Source: Actinomycetes bacterium
GTDB lineage: Bacteria; Actinomycetota; Aquicultoria; CAJVYJ01; JAUVQD01
Direction of reading: 5' to 3'
Length of the DNA: 13,222 nt
Assembly: GCA_030605305.1 (NCBI GenBank)
Contig: JAUWIO010000005.1
Span: forward strand, 1-13,222
Position 1 is the stretch's first letter, and every line of letters begins with the position of its first letter. The notes under the pieces are model-generated. The model worked only from the letters and a program-made list of their open reading frames with translations. It had not been told where the DNA came from and did no database searches. Both the position numbers and the translations under genes were made by a program. Positions 1 through 7,461 of the stretch are shown here, in pieces.

Positions 1-72
1 ACGTATCTCCGTAAACCCGCGGCCGTCGCTCCTTTTGCCGTCATCGAGCACCATGGACCGGACGACTGGTTT
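1..72 (-). pseudogene. pnp: PNPase reading frame continuing after the in-frame stop (partial)
   Basis: Directly in frame with the upstream pnp segment, the 24 codons after the TAG at 73-75 translate to KPVVRSMVLDDGKRSDGRGF followed by TEIR. This is the family signature that opens the second RNase PH core of polynucleotide phosphorylase (VR, then VL, then R-x-DGR, then IR). The gene therefore continues past the stop and off the window edge, where the second catalytic core and the KH and S1 RNA-binding domains should lie. No frameshift is needed. An ATG at 52-54 could restart translation, but no good Shine-Dalgarno sequence precedes it. Whether this part is expressed as a separate chain, by readthrough, or not at all cannot be told from the sequence. 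Confidence 0.75.
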
Positions 73-975
73 CTATACGGCCTTGAAGGCATCCTTGATC
101 ACTCGCTCACGCCAGTCGAACTCGACCGCTAATGTCTCAACGACGTCGCTCTTGACCGCGCCGATAGCTTCCGTCCTGGCCTTCTTGTCGGGATTTCTGA
201 CAGCCTGGTCGAGGCGGCTTTTGGCGGCCTCGCGGACCTTGGCGGCGATATCCTCGTCAGCTTTTAGCAGCGGGGCGTCCCATGGCTCTTTTCCGGCGTC
301 GGCCTGAAACTGTTTCTGGACCGCGACGATCTTTTTGATCTCCTCATGCGCCCGTGCCAGAGCAGCCACCACGACATCCTCAGATACCTGCTTGGCGCCG
401 GCCTCGACCATCATGATCGCTTCCTCGGAACCGGCCACGACTAGATCGAGATCACCCTCTTCGAGCTGTTGGAAGGTGGGGTTTATGACCCAGTTGCCAT
501 CGACACGTCCGACTCTGACCGCCGCGATCGGACCATTGAACGGGATCGGGGAGATCATCAATGCGGCCGAAGCTGCATTGAGAGCCAGGATGTCGGGCGG
601 ATTTTCCTGATCGGCCGAGAGGATCGTGAGAACGACCTGTGTCTCGTAGTAATAACCCTTGGGGAAACTCGGGCGTAGCGGCCTATCGATAAGGCGCGCG
701 GTCAGAGTCGCCGTCTCACCCGGGCGCCCCTCACGACGGAAGAAGCTGCCGGGGATCTTGCCGGCGGCGTACATCTTCTCGTCGACATCGACTGTCAGGG
801 GCAAGAAATCGGCGCCTTCGCGCATCTCTCTTTTAGCGCACGCCGTCGCCAGGACGATCGTATCGCCGACCTGCATGAGCACAGCCCCATCGGCCTGTTT
901 AGCTAACTTGCCTGTCTGTAATCCATATGTTTTTCCGTCCAGTTCGAAGCTGGACTCAGTTATATCTGGCATCAA
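73..975 (-). CDS. pnp: Polynucleotide phosphorylase, N-terminal half, ended by in-frame TAG
   Basis: PNPase is the phosphorolytic 3'-5' exoribonuclease of bacterial mRNA decay, normally about 700 residues and trimeric. These 300 residues cover the first RNase PH core (FFRREGRPGE and RLIDRPLRPSFP are family hallmarks, near residues 78-105) and the all-helical linker (about 210-300). The reading frame ends at TAG (73-75) just before the second core, which continues in the same frame, so the gene is whole apart from one codon. The start is TTG at 975, with GGAGG at 985-989 at a 9-base spacing shared by several neighbours; ATG at 972 is the alternative. The gene follows rpsO after 39 bases, the usual rpsO-pnp order. 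The lost codon is probably CAG (Gln), since Q or E is common at this place in homologues; that is inference. Confidence 0.9.
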   Translation of the reverse strand: MMPDITESSFELDGKTYGLQTGKLAKQADGAVLMQVGDTIVLATACAKREMREGADFLPLTVDVDEKMYAAGKIPGSFFRREGRPGETATLTARLIDRPLRPSFPKGYYYETQVVLTILSADQENPPDILALNAASAALMISPIPFNGPIAAVRVGRVDGNWVINPTFQQLEEGDLDLVVAGSEEAIMMVEAGAKQVSEDVVVAALARAHEEIKKIVAVQKQFQADAGKEPWDAPLLKADEDIAAKVREAAKSRLDQAVRNPDKKARTEAIGAVKSDVVETLAVEFDWRERVIKDAFKAV

Positions 976-1014
976 CCAGTTCTACCTCCAAAAAGTCAGG
1001 CTATCGCTGACAAA

Positions 1015-1284
1015 CTAGGCGCGCAGGCCCAGCTTGTCGACTACTTCGCGATAACGCTCAATATCGTTGTTTTTAAGATAAGCTAACAATCTTCTTCTCT
1101 GGCCGACCATCTTTAGCAGGACGCGCCGGGAATGGTGATCCTTCTTGTGTTCCTTAAGGTGTTCCGTCAAGTCGGAAATACGTCTGCTAAGGATAGCTAT
1201 CTGGACTTCAGGGGAGCCGGTATCGGTATCATGGATCTTAAATTCGCTGATCAGGTTAGATTTTTCTTCTTTCGGCATCTTCAT
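1015..1284 (-). CDS. rpsO: 30S ribosomal protein S15
   Basis: S15 binds 16S rRNA at the helix 20-22 junction early in assembly of the 30S platform and contributes to intersubunit bridge B4. The 89-residue product has the normal family length. It carries the expected signatures: [10 protein letters not shown] near residues 20-29, then [13 protein letters not shown], then a C-terminal [12 protein letters not shown]. The ATG at 1284 is preferred over the ATG two codons later because GGAGG lies exactly 9 bases before it. pnp follows 39 bases downstream, the arrangement seen in many bacteria. The gene has its own leader of 169 bases after truB, the longest gap in the cluster, which suggests separate control. 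Its stop is TAG. Confidence 0.97.
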   Translation of the reverse strand: MKMPKEEKSNLISEFKIHDTDTGSPEVQIAILSRRISDLTEHLKEHKKDHHSRRVLLKMVGQRRRLLAYLKNNDIERYREVVDKLGLRA

Positions 1285-1453
1285 AGCCGTTCACCTCCTC
1301 TATGATTAAAAGCCGACATCCAAGACAACGCTGGTGACGCGTATATCCTAGTTTGCGGCAATACCAGTTACGGTATTTATGGTCGTTTCCTTCGCGACAT
1401 TTTATCACATGGTCGCGCCTCTAGCCACCGCAGTCCGTGACGGCCGGCTATAT
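1285..1453 (-). promoter_or_regulatory. rpsO leader with possible promoter and hairpin
   Basis: This 169-base gap between truB and rpsO is the only sizeable non-coding stretch in the translation cluster. On the minus strand it holds an extended -10-like sequence TGTGATAAAAT (plus 1399-1409) with no good -35. That box sits inside the loop of a 6-bp perfect inverted repeat, CGCGAC/GTCGCG (1393-1398 and 1412-1417, 13-base loop). Downstream is a hairpin with stem AATACC/GGTATT and a 6-base loop (1360-1377). A strong Shine-Dalgarno sequence, GAGGAGGTGA, ends the leader. S15 is known to repress its own mRNA through structured leaders that differ between phyla, so this could be such a leader; no known S15 leader class was recognised. 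Confidence 0.4.
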
Positions 1454-2350
1454 TCAAGCTTCTCTGACGACCACGAACGGTTTCAATTTACCCTCTTTGA
1501 TTCTTCCCAAGCCGACCAGTTCACCGTCATCATCGCCGATTATTTTCACAGTCTCGCCTTCCTTGAGTGAGGCGCCTGTGCTTGGGACCGAAACGGCCCG
1601 CCCGCTCAACAACAACGGCAACTCCTCCACGGGAGCGCGATGCTCCGGAAGTTCAAGAGCGTGCTTCATGGCGACTATGGGGGCCTCGTCATGTTCGAAC
1701 CCGCGCAACTCGTCAATGGTCACGGCGTCATCGATGGCGAATTGCCCGATGCGCGTGCGGCGCAATGACTCCAGGTGCGCAAAGCAACCGATAGCGCTTC
1801 CCAGATCGGCGGCCAGACTGCGGATATATGTCCCGGAGGAGCATGCGACCTGGAAAGAAACGGATGGAAAGTCGCCGGCACCGACCTCGCCGACCGTAAA
1901 GGAATCGATCCGCACTTGGCGCTCAGGGAGGTCCAGCTCGCCCCCGGCCCTCGCCGTTTTGTACGCCGGCGAGCCGCCGACCTTGATTGCCGAGTAGTTG
2001 GGCGGGACTTGGGTTATCTCGCCGGTGAGGCCTTCAACGGCCTGACGCAATAGAGAGTCGGAAACCGCGCACGGCTCCCGATGGACTTCTTGTCCGTCAG
2101 CATCGAGGGTGTCGGTGGCGATACCAAACCGAATCACGCCCTCGTAGGTCTTGTCGGCGCCCATCACCCATGAAGACAGCCGTGTTGCCTTGCCAAGCAG
2201 TATGACCAGCAGACCGGTAGCGGCCGGATCTAGCGTTCCGGCATGTCCCACTCGGCGCTGCCCTGACCAGCGCCTGGCGATATTCACGATATCATGCGAG
2301 GTGGGACCGGAGGGTTTGTCTATTAAGAGGATGCCGTTGATTTGAGCCAT
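1454..2350 (-). CDS. truB: tRNA pseudouridine(55) synthase TruB
   Basis: TruB converts U55 of the tRNA T-loop to pseudouridine. The 298-residue product opens with the family sequence NGILLIDKPSGPTSHDIV. It has the catalytic motif GHAGTLDPAATGLL with the nucleophilic Asp at residue 41. The substrate-loop motif PPNYSAIKVGG and the motif SSGTYIRSLAADLG are also present. A C-terminal domain (about 230-298) resembles the PUA-like tail of the longer TruB forms. The ATG at 2350 overlaps the end of nrnA by 28 bases, so translation is probably coupled; GGGTC before the start is only a weak ribosome site. The riboflavin kinase gene ribF, often next to truB, is absent between truB and rpsO. Stop is TGA. 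Confidence 0.95.
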   Translation of the reverse strand: MAQINGILLIDKPSGPTSHDIVNIARRWSGQRRVGHAGTLDPAATGLLVILLGKATRLSSWVMGADKTYEGVIRFGIATDTLDADGQEVHREPCAVSDSLLRQAVEGLTGEITQVPPNYSAIKVGGSPAYKTARAGGELDLPERQVRIDSFTVGEVGAGDFPSVSFQVACSSGTYIRSLAADLGSAIGCFAHLESLRRTRIGQFAIDDAVTIDELRGFEHDEAPIVAMKHALELPEHRAPVEELPLLLSGRAVSVPSTGASLKEGETVKIIGDDDGELVGLGRIKEGKLKPFVVVREA

Positions 2351-3306
2351 TTCTTGACCCTGGCAATGACCAGTGTCGGCGCCTCAGTCGTCGTGAATCC
2401 AGCGGCGTTGTGATGGCCTCCACCGCCAAATGAATGAGCCAGGGCCCCGACATTGACGGACCCGTTAGACCTGGCGCTCCCCTTGAACTCGCCGGCCTGC
2501 GTCTCTTTGATCACGAGAGCGGCATCGATATCCGCGAGCGAACGGAGCCAATCAACGAGGTTTTCGACCTCCGACGCCTGAGCGCCGGCCACCTCAAGAT
2601 CGGCCCGCGTCACTATCGCATAGGCAAAGCGGAGGTCTTTATCGATGACGGCGCCGGTTAAGCCAAGTCCCATCAAACGCAACCAGCCGGTGGTATTGCG
2701 CTCATATATCAGACTGAAGACCCCGTTCGGCTCGACGCCGATATCCACAAGATCCGCCGCTGCCCGTAGGCCCGCGCTGGTAGTGTTGGAATACTGCCAG
2801 TTCCCGGTATCGGTCAGCATGCCCACATAAATACATGTAGCAGCGTCTAGCGCCGGGGTCTTCGACGCCGACTTCCATAGCTCAAGTATTAGCTCAGAGG
2901 TCGATGTCATTTCCGGCTCGACCCAATTAACATGCGCGAATCGGGGGTTGTCTGGATGATGGTCGATATTGACGGTGTGTTTGACAGCCTCGAGCAACGG
3001 CTTGTTGTCCCCTAGTCTGTCGGGGTGAGCGACATCGACTGTGATCAGGGTATCGGCCTTGAAAGTGCTTTTCTGGGCCACACTCTCGAGTCCCGGAAGA
3101 AAGCTATATTTTGCCGATACCTGGTCCGGGTCGATCAACACAGCCACGTTTTTTCCCAGCTCCTTAAGGAGCCAAAAGAGCCCCAAAGCGGCGCCAAGCG
3201 CGTCCCCATCGGGCTGGACGTGAGCGGCGATGATAAAGTCGCTCCCTTGCTTGATGGCATCCAGTACTTGATCTTTGTCGTCGGGCAACTTACTCCTCTT
3301 TTGCAT
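2323..3306 (-). CDS. nrnA: DHH/DHHA1 bifunctional oligoribonuclease/PAP phosphatase NrnA
   Basis: NrnA-type DHH phosphoesterases degrade nanoRNAs of two to five nucleotides and often dephosphorylate pAp; they need Mn2+. Counting from ATG 3306 the protein has 327 residues. The metal-binding motifs are HVQPDGDALG (29-38), the Asp of TVDVAHPD (91), IDHHPDN (114-120) and GMLTDTG (162-168). The DHHA1 RNA-binding motif GGGGHHNAAG lies at 294-303. The open frame runs further upstream, but that part only shadows rbfA and is not homologous to the family. An in-frame TTG at 3288, with GAGGAG (3294-3299) four bases before it, is a serious alternative start. ATG 3306 overlaps rbfA by 17 bases. Placement between rbfA and truB is common in Gram-positive genomes. 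Confidence 0.93.
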   Translation of the reverse strand: MQKRSKLPDDKDQVLDAIKQGSDFIIAAHVQPDGDALGAALGLFWLLKELGKNVAVLIDPDQVSAKYSFLPGLESVAQKSTFKADTLITVDVAHPDRLGDNKPLLEAVKHTVNIDHHPDNPRFAHVNWVEPEMTSTSELILELWKSASKTPALDAATCIYVGMLTDTGNWQYSNTTSAGLRAAADLVDIGVEPNGVFSLIYERNTTGWLRLMGLGLTGAVIDKDLRFAYAIVTRADLEVAGAQASEVENLVDWLRSLADIDAALVIKETQAGEFKGSARSNGSVNVGALAHSFGGGGHHNAAGFTTTEAPTLVIARVKKWLKSTASS

Positions 3307-3649
3307 CTCGCTCGTGTATCTCGTGGAGAAGCTGGGAGATCCGCGCTCCGGCTTCAACGGTCTTGTCATACCTGAACTCGACGATCGGCGCGTGCTTGAG
3401 GCGCAAACGGCGCCCCAGTTCTGTCCGGATGAACCCCGAGGCGCTTTCCAGGCCCTTGGCTGCCTCATCACGGTCGCGCTTACTTCCTAATAGACTGAAA
3501 TAGATCCGACAGCGATCGAGGTCGGGGGTGACCTCGACAGCAGTGACCGTGACAAACCCGATACGAGGATCCTTGACCTCGCCTTTCTCGAGCATCCAGC
3601 CCAGTTCTTGTTTTATACTCTTAGCCACTCGCGTGGTCCGTTGTGTCAT
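3290..3649 (-). CDS. rbfA: 30S ribosome-binding factor RbfA
   Basis: RbfA is a small KH-fold protein that binds immature 30S subunits near the 16S 5' helix and is important for late maturation and cold adaptation. The 119-residue product matches the family in length and pattern: an N-terminal RTTRVAKSIKQEL helix, then DPRIGFVTVTAVEVTPDL, then FIRTELGRRLRLKHAPIVEFRYD. The ATG at 3649 overlaps the TGA stop of ylxP as ATGA. GGAG lies eight bases before the start. The overlap indicates translational coupling with ylxP. Together with rimP, nusA and infB in the same transcript direction it makes a ribosome-maturation and initiation unit. Confidence 0.96.
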   Translation of the reverse strand: MTQRTTRVAKSIKQELGWMLEKGEVKDPRIGFVTVTAVEVTPDLDRCRIYFSLLGSKRDRDEAAKGLESASGFIRTELGRRLRLKHAPIVEFRYDKTVEAGARISQLLHEIHERDAKEE

Positions 3650-3945
3650 ATATCATTCTCCGGGTCGTGGGAGTCGATAGCGTACCGAACGATCTCTTCC
3701 CCGCTCGCGTTCTCCGCGTAACGAACGACGCTATTCAAGAGTCTCTCGACCTCGCCGCGGGTCCGGCCGACATGCGCCACGCCGATAACGGCCTGTTGGT
3801 GCAAGTCGTGGTGGTCGACCTCAGAAACGGAAACGTTGAAGCGATGGCTTATCTTATCCGTCAGGCTCTTAACTACCTGCCGCTTGTCCTTGAACGAGCT
3901 GGCTCCGGCAATATAGAGTTCTATCCTGCAACTACCGACAATCAC
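3646..3945 (-). CDS. ylxP: DUF503 family protein (YlxP)
   Basis: A 99-residue member of the DUF503/YlxP family, small proteins found almost always between infB and rbfA. The molecular role is not firmly established, though the location suggests ribosome assembly. The product has the family pattern CRIELYIAGASSFKDKRQVVKSL, followed by RFNVSVSEVDHHDL and QQAVIGVAHV. The GTG at 3945 is chosen because family members begin a few residues before the CRIEL-type strand. The open frame extends 33 codons further up, but that part overlaps infB and does not resemble the family. The gap to infB is 11 bases and no clear Shine-Dalgarno sequence is visible, so reinitiation after infB is likely. Its stop overlaps the rbfA start. 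Confidence 0.88.
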   Translation of the reverse strand: MIVGSCRIELYIAGASSFKDKRQVVKSLTDKISHRFNVSVSEVDHHDLHQQAVIGVAHVGRTRGEVERLLNSVVRYAENASGEEIVRYAIDSHDPENDI

Positions 3946-3956
3946 GAGCGCAACGC

Positions 3957-6038
3957 CTATTCGCGGACGACTTCGACCTTTTTGTACGCCTCGACGACAT
4001 CCCCGGCTTTCACATCGGAGAAATCCTCCAGGGCGATGCCGCACTCATACCCGGCCTTGACCTGCTTAACATCGTCTTTAAACCGTCGCAGGGACGAGAT
4101 AGTACCTTCGTACACCACAACGCCGTCGCGAACCAAGCGCACCATCGCGCCGCGCTCGATCTCGCCTTCGCTCACATAACAGCCGGCGATAAAGCCGATC
4201 TTCGGGACCTTGAAAACCTCGCGGACCTCAACGCGCCCGACATCGACCTCTTCAAACTCGGGAGCCAACATTCCCCGACACGCAGCCTTGATATCATCGA
4301 CGACCTGATAGATGACGCGATATGTCCGCAGGTCGACTACCTCTTTCTCGGCCATGGCTTTGGCCTTGGGGTCCGGCCGGACATTGAAGCCGATGATGAT
4401 AGCGTTGGAAGCCGCCGCCAACATGACATCGGATTCAGATATCGCGCCGACTCCCTTGAGGATAATGGAGAGCTTGACCTCCGGAGTCTCCAGCTTTTCA
4501 AGTGATTCATACAAGGCCTCGACCGAGCCGTGCACATCGCCCTTAAGGATCAAGTTCAGATCCTGGAGCTCACCCTCCTTGATTCGATCGAAGAGATCGT
4601 CGAGAGTGACGTGAGTACGCATCTGCTCGGCTTGCCGGCGCTTATGCGCCCGCTCCTCGGCCATCGTCCGAGCCTCGCGATCATCGCCAACGACCTTGAA
4701 ACTCTCGCCCGCATTAGGCACGGACGATAGCCCGACTACCTCAACAGGCAATCCGGGCCCGGCTTCTTGGATACGGTCGCCGTGGTCGTCGACGAGCGCC
4801 CTGGTCTTCCCGTAGGCCACACCGATAACGACGGGATCGCCGATCCGCAATGTCCCCCGCTGCACTAAAACGGTGGCGACCGGACCGCGCCCTCTGTCCA
4901 GATTGGCCTCGATGACAACCCCGCGAGCGGGGGCGCTCGGGTTAGCTTTCAACTCGCGCAGCTCCGCCGTCAAAAGGATCATATCAAGCAGGTCATCCAT
5001 GTTCGTCTTCATCTTGGCCGAGATCTCTACGAAGACAGTATCGCCGCCCCACTCCTCCGGCACCAGCTCGTACTCTGTCAAGCTCTGTTTTATCTTCTCC
5101 GGATTCGCTCCCGGTTTATCGATCTTATTGATCGCCACGACCAGGGGTACATTGGCGGCCTTGGCATGGCCGACCGCTTCGACTGTTTGCGGCATGACTC
5201 CGTCGTCAGCGGCCACGACCAAAACGGCAATGTCCGTGACGCTGGCGCCGCGGGCCCGCATGGCCGTAAAGGCCTCGTGGCCGGGCGTATCGATAAAAGT
5301 AATGCTTTTGTCGCCGTGCGCCACTGTATAAGCGCCTATGTGCTGAGTGATCACACCGGCCTCGGTTGAGATGATGTCCATCTCACGGACCGCCTCGAGC
5401 AGCGATGTCTTTCCGTGATCGACATGACCCATAATAGTAACGACCGGCGGACGTACCTCCAAGACAGACTCGTCGTCGTCGAATTCCTCTTCTTCTTCCT
5501 CGCTCGAGGAGACAACCAAGACTTCGACGCCTAGGTCTTCCGCGAGCAGGTCTCTGGCTGTGGTACTCATCACCTGGTTGATCGTGAGCATCTCGCCCAT
5601 CTTTATAAAGACCTTTATCAAGTCATTCGGCTCGCGCCCAACGGCATCGGCGAACTCTTTGACCGTCGCTCCCTCAGGCACTTCCACCACGGGCTTATCC
5701 GCCTCTTCCTTGGCGACTTCCGCCTCGGGCTCCTCGACCGGCTCCTCTTTCGATTCTACCGGCGCCTCCTCGGAGGGGCTCTCTGCTTTCGGTTTTTGGG
5801 CCGGCTTCTTCTTGGGAGCTTCCTTGGCCACCGCCTTCGAGCTACTCTTTTCGGCTTGGCGTGCTTTGACCCGCTCGCTCTCGCGTACGACTGCCCGCCT
5901 GATCGATTCCGCGGTCGATTCGTCCACCGCCTGAAAATGGTTCTTGACCGTCAAGCCACGTTTCGTTAGATGCTCGATGATCTTTTCGTTCGTCAGATCG
6001 AGCTCTTTAGCCAGTTGATGTACTCTCACTTTTGGCAC
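3957..6038 (-). CDS. infB: Translation initiation factor IF-2
   Basis: IF2 is the GTPase that delivers fMet-tRNA to the 30S complex and promotes subunit joining. The 693-residue product has an IF2N domain (about 1-55), a Lys/Glu/Pro-rich linker (55-120) and a second IF2N domain (about 120-175). An acidic stretch of Ser, Glu and Asp (177-190) precedes the G domain: GHVDHGKT 204-211, DTPGH 250-254, NKID 304-307. Domains II to IV follow. The N-terminal region is short compared with high-GC Actinomycetota and closer to the Bacillus length. One oddity is Val229 in the switch I motif, which reads [11 protein letters not shown] instead of the usual EAGGITQHIGA. The start is GTG 6038, with AGAGG 9 bases upstream and the ylxR stop 16 bases before. 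Stop is TAG. Confidence 0.97.
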   Translation of the reverse strand: MPKVRVHQLAKELDLTNEKIIEHLTKRGLTVKNHFQAVDESTAESIRRAVVRESERVKARQAEKSSSKAVAKEAPKKKPAQKPKAESPSEEAPVESKEEPVEEPEAEVAKEEADKPVVEVPEGATVKEFADAVGREPNDLIKVFIKMGEMLTINQVMSTTARDLLAEDLGVEVLVVSSSEEEEEEFDDDESVLEVRPPVVTIMGHVDHGKTSLLEAVREMDIISTEAGVITQHIGAYTVAHGDKSITFIDTPGHEAFTAMRARGASVTDIAVLVVAADDGVMPQTVEAVGHAKAANVPLVVAINKIDKPGANPEKIKQSLTEYELVPEEWGGDTVFVEISAKMKTNMDDLLDMILLTAELRELKANPSAPARGVVIEANLDRGRGPVATVLVQRGTLRIGDPVVIGVAYGKTRALVDDHGDRIQEAGPGLPVEVVGLSSVPNAGESFKVVGDDREARTMAEERAHKRRQAEQMRTHVTLDDLFDRIKEGELQDLNLILKGDVHGSVEALYESLEKLETPEVKLSIILKGVGAISESDVMLAAASNAIIIGFNVRPDPKAKAMAEKEVVDLRTYRVIYQVVDDIKAACRGMLAPEFEEVDVGRVEVREVFKVPKIGFIAGCYVSEGEIERGAMVRLVRDGVVVYEGTISSLRRFKDDVKQVKAGYECGIALEDFSDVKAGDVVEAYKKVEVVRE

Positions 6039-6054
6039 AGTCTAATACCTCTAT

Positions 6055-6309
6055 CTATCGTTTTGCGATCTTTGTTCGCAACCGCTCTACATCCATCTCT
6101 ACGCCGTCCCGAAAGGCCCGGTTGAACCCCCCGCTGCCCACCGCCGCATCAAAACATCCAAGTGACGGGCAGACATACGCCCCTCGTCCCGGGGCCTGCC
6201 CGCTTACGTCTATCGATACTTCGCGCCGGTCACCGCGCGGGCCGCGAGTCAACCTGACCAGATCGTCCTTTTGTCTGGCAACACCGCATCCGATACAAGT
6301 CCGGACTAT
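6055..6309 (-). CDS. ylxR: YlxR (DUF448) RNA-binding protein, apparent ATA start
   Basis: YlxR/DUF448 is a small nucleic-acid-binding protein always found between nusA and infB; in Bacillus it has been linked to transcriptional control and RNase P. The frame reads IVRTCIGCGVARQKDDLVRL, followed by TRGPRGDRR and later GRGAYVCPSLGCF, which covers the whole family signature with the paired CIGC and C-x4-C. No ATG, GTG or TTG precedes this signature: upstream of ATA (6307-6309) there are only AGT, CTT and a stop (6316-6318). A GAGG lies 9 bases before the ATA, the spacing used by nusA, infB, rpsO and pnp. The first canonical codon, TTG at 6252, would remove the CIGC motif. I therefore call an ATA start, giving 84 residues; an ATG misread as ATA is possible. 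Confidence 0.82.
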   Translation of the reverse strand: MVRTCIGCGVARQKDDLVRLTRGPRGDRREVSIDVSGQAPGRGAYVCPSLGCFDAAVGSGGFNRAFRDGVEMDVERLRTKIAKR

Positions 6310-6322
6310 ACTAAGCTACCTC
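6310..6322 (-). promoter_or_regulatory. Ribosome binding site deciding the ylxR start
   Basis: GAGG at 6319-6322, inside the last codons of nusA, stands 9 bases before the ATA at 6307-6309. nusA ends with TAG at 6311-6313, only one base before the ATA, so terminating ribosomes would sit on the start region. This position is what supports ATA as the initiation codon. Confidence 0.6.
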
Positions 6323-7447
6323 GCCCTGCTTCTGGTGGGCGGCAACCCCGCAGTACTTGGTACCCGGCTTCGCCTTACTCGTACACTGCGTCCCATCGGA
6401 CTTGGTCGCCGCGCAACGGTCATCTGCCTCATCGTCATCGTCTTCATCTTCGGCTGGACCAGACAGTAGCGCTTCCGCCACTTGCGTCTCGCTTTTGATG
6501 TCGATCCGCCAACCGGTCAGCTTAGCCGCTAACCTGGCATTCTGGCCTTCTTTACCGATGGCCAGCGAAAGTTGGCCATCGGGAACGATGACTGTGGCGG
6601 TCAGATCGCTTTCGCTTATCAGCACTTCTTTCACTTTGGCCGGCGCTAACGCATTGGCCACATATGTCTGCATGTTCTCGTTGTACTGCACGACGTCGAT
6701 CTTCTCGCCCCGCAACTCGGAGACGACCATCCGGACCCGGCTGCCTTTCGGCCCGACGCACGCGCCGACCGGATCGACTCCGCTTTCAACAGAAAGGACG
6801 GCTATCTTTGAGCGATATCCCGGCTCCCGGGCGCCTGCCTTTATCTCGACAAAGCCATCATATATCTCGGGTACCTCCAGCTCGAAGAGGCGCTTCAATA
6901 GGCCCGGGTGCGACCGGGAGACGATGATCTGCGGGTCCTTCGTCGTCCGGCGGACCTCGACGATATATGCCTTCAGCCGCATACCATGGTCGTAGCGCTC
7001 TGACGGCACTTGTTCGGCGCTCGGCAAGAGCGCCTCGACTCTGCCTAGATTGACCAGCAGATATCGTGAATCGGATTGCTGCACGATACCGGTCACTATA
7101 TCGCCCTCGCGGCCGGCGTATTCGTCAAACATCATCTCGCGCTCGACCTCTCGGATGCGCTGCAAGATGACCTGTTTTGCGGTCTGCGCCGCCAAGCGCC
7201 CAAAATCGCCGGAAACGATTTCCTGTTGCTTGCGGCTTAGCTCATTACCCTCTTCGTCCAGCTCCAGTTGAAAAACACTTAGCTCGCCCGTCTCCGGGTC
7301 GATCTCAACAGCGGCATCGAGTTCTTCGCCGTAGTTCCTTTTATAGACAGCGACCAGGGCCGCCTCCAGCGCCTCGAGGATCGTACTCGCATCTATCTTC
7401 TTTTCCCGCTCTATTTGCCGGAGAGCGTCTATCAGCTCTTTATTCAT
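6311..7447 (-). CDS. nusA: Transcription termination/antitermination factor NusA with Cys/His C-terminal extension
   Basis: NusA binds RNA polymerase and nascent RNA and modulates pausing, intrinsic termination and antitermination. The 378-residue product has the N-terminal polymerase-binding domain (1-110), an S1 domain (about 113-180), KH1 (about 180-275, with GPKGSRV 232-238) and KH2 (275-325, with GKEGQNAR 298-305). After an acidic linker (332-343) comes a 35-residue tail with Cys345, Cys355, Cys366 and His371, in the arrangement C-x9-C-x10-C-x4-H around a GTQC and a KYC. This resembles the small zinc-binding DUF5763-type module found alone in other proteins. It is not a standard part of NusA. 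ATG 7447 has GGGAGG 9 bases upstream. The gene lies 14 bases after rimP and overlaps the ylxR ribosome site. Stop is TAG. Confidence 0.96.
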   Translation of the reverse strand: MNKELIDALRQIEREKKIDASTILEALEAALVAVYKRNYGEELDAAVEIDPETGELSVFQLELDEEGNELSRKQQEIVSGDFGRLAAQTAKQVILQRIREVEREMMFDEYAGREGDIVTGIVQQSDSRYLLVNLGRVEALLPSAEQVPSERYDHGMRLKAYIVEVRRTTKDPQIIVSRSHPGLLKRLFELEVPEIYDGFVEIKAGAREPGYRSKIAVLSVESGVDPVGACVGPKGSRVRMVVSELRGEKIDVVQYNENMQTYVANALAPAKVKEVLISESDLTATVIVPDGQLSLAIGKEGQNARLAAKLTGWRIDIKSETQVAEALLSGPAEDEDDDDEADDRCAATKSDGTQCTSKAKPGTKYCGVAAHQKQGEVA

Positions 7448-7461
7448 GCTCTTCCGCCTCC

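Noticed and set aside
73..75. TAG in pnp as a reassigned sense codon such as pyrrolysine
   Set aside because: TAG ends eight other genes at their normal family C-termini, including rpsO and nusA, so genome-wide reassignment is not credible.
3307..3471. Extended N-terminus of NrnA up to 3471
   Set aside because: This segment only overlaps rbfA in another frame, is rich in Arg, Ser and Pro, and lacks family similarity.
3946..4044. Extended N-terminus of the DUF503 protein up to 4044
   Set aside because: It overlaps the conserved end of infB and adds Arg/Gly-rich sequence not seen in the family.
4873..5331. Long plus-strand open frame inside infB
   Set aside because: It is antisense to the IF2 G domain, has biased low-complexity composition and no recognisable family; other plus-strand frames in the cluster are the same kind of shadow.
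6307..6322. +1 frameshift from nusA into ylxR at GCT-TAG to make a fusion
   Set aside because: The frames do join after a +1 slip, but the sequence is not a known slippery site and a well-spaced ribosome site makes a separate start simpler.
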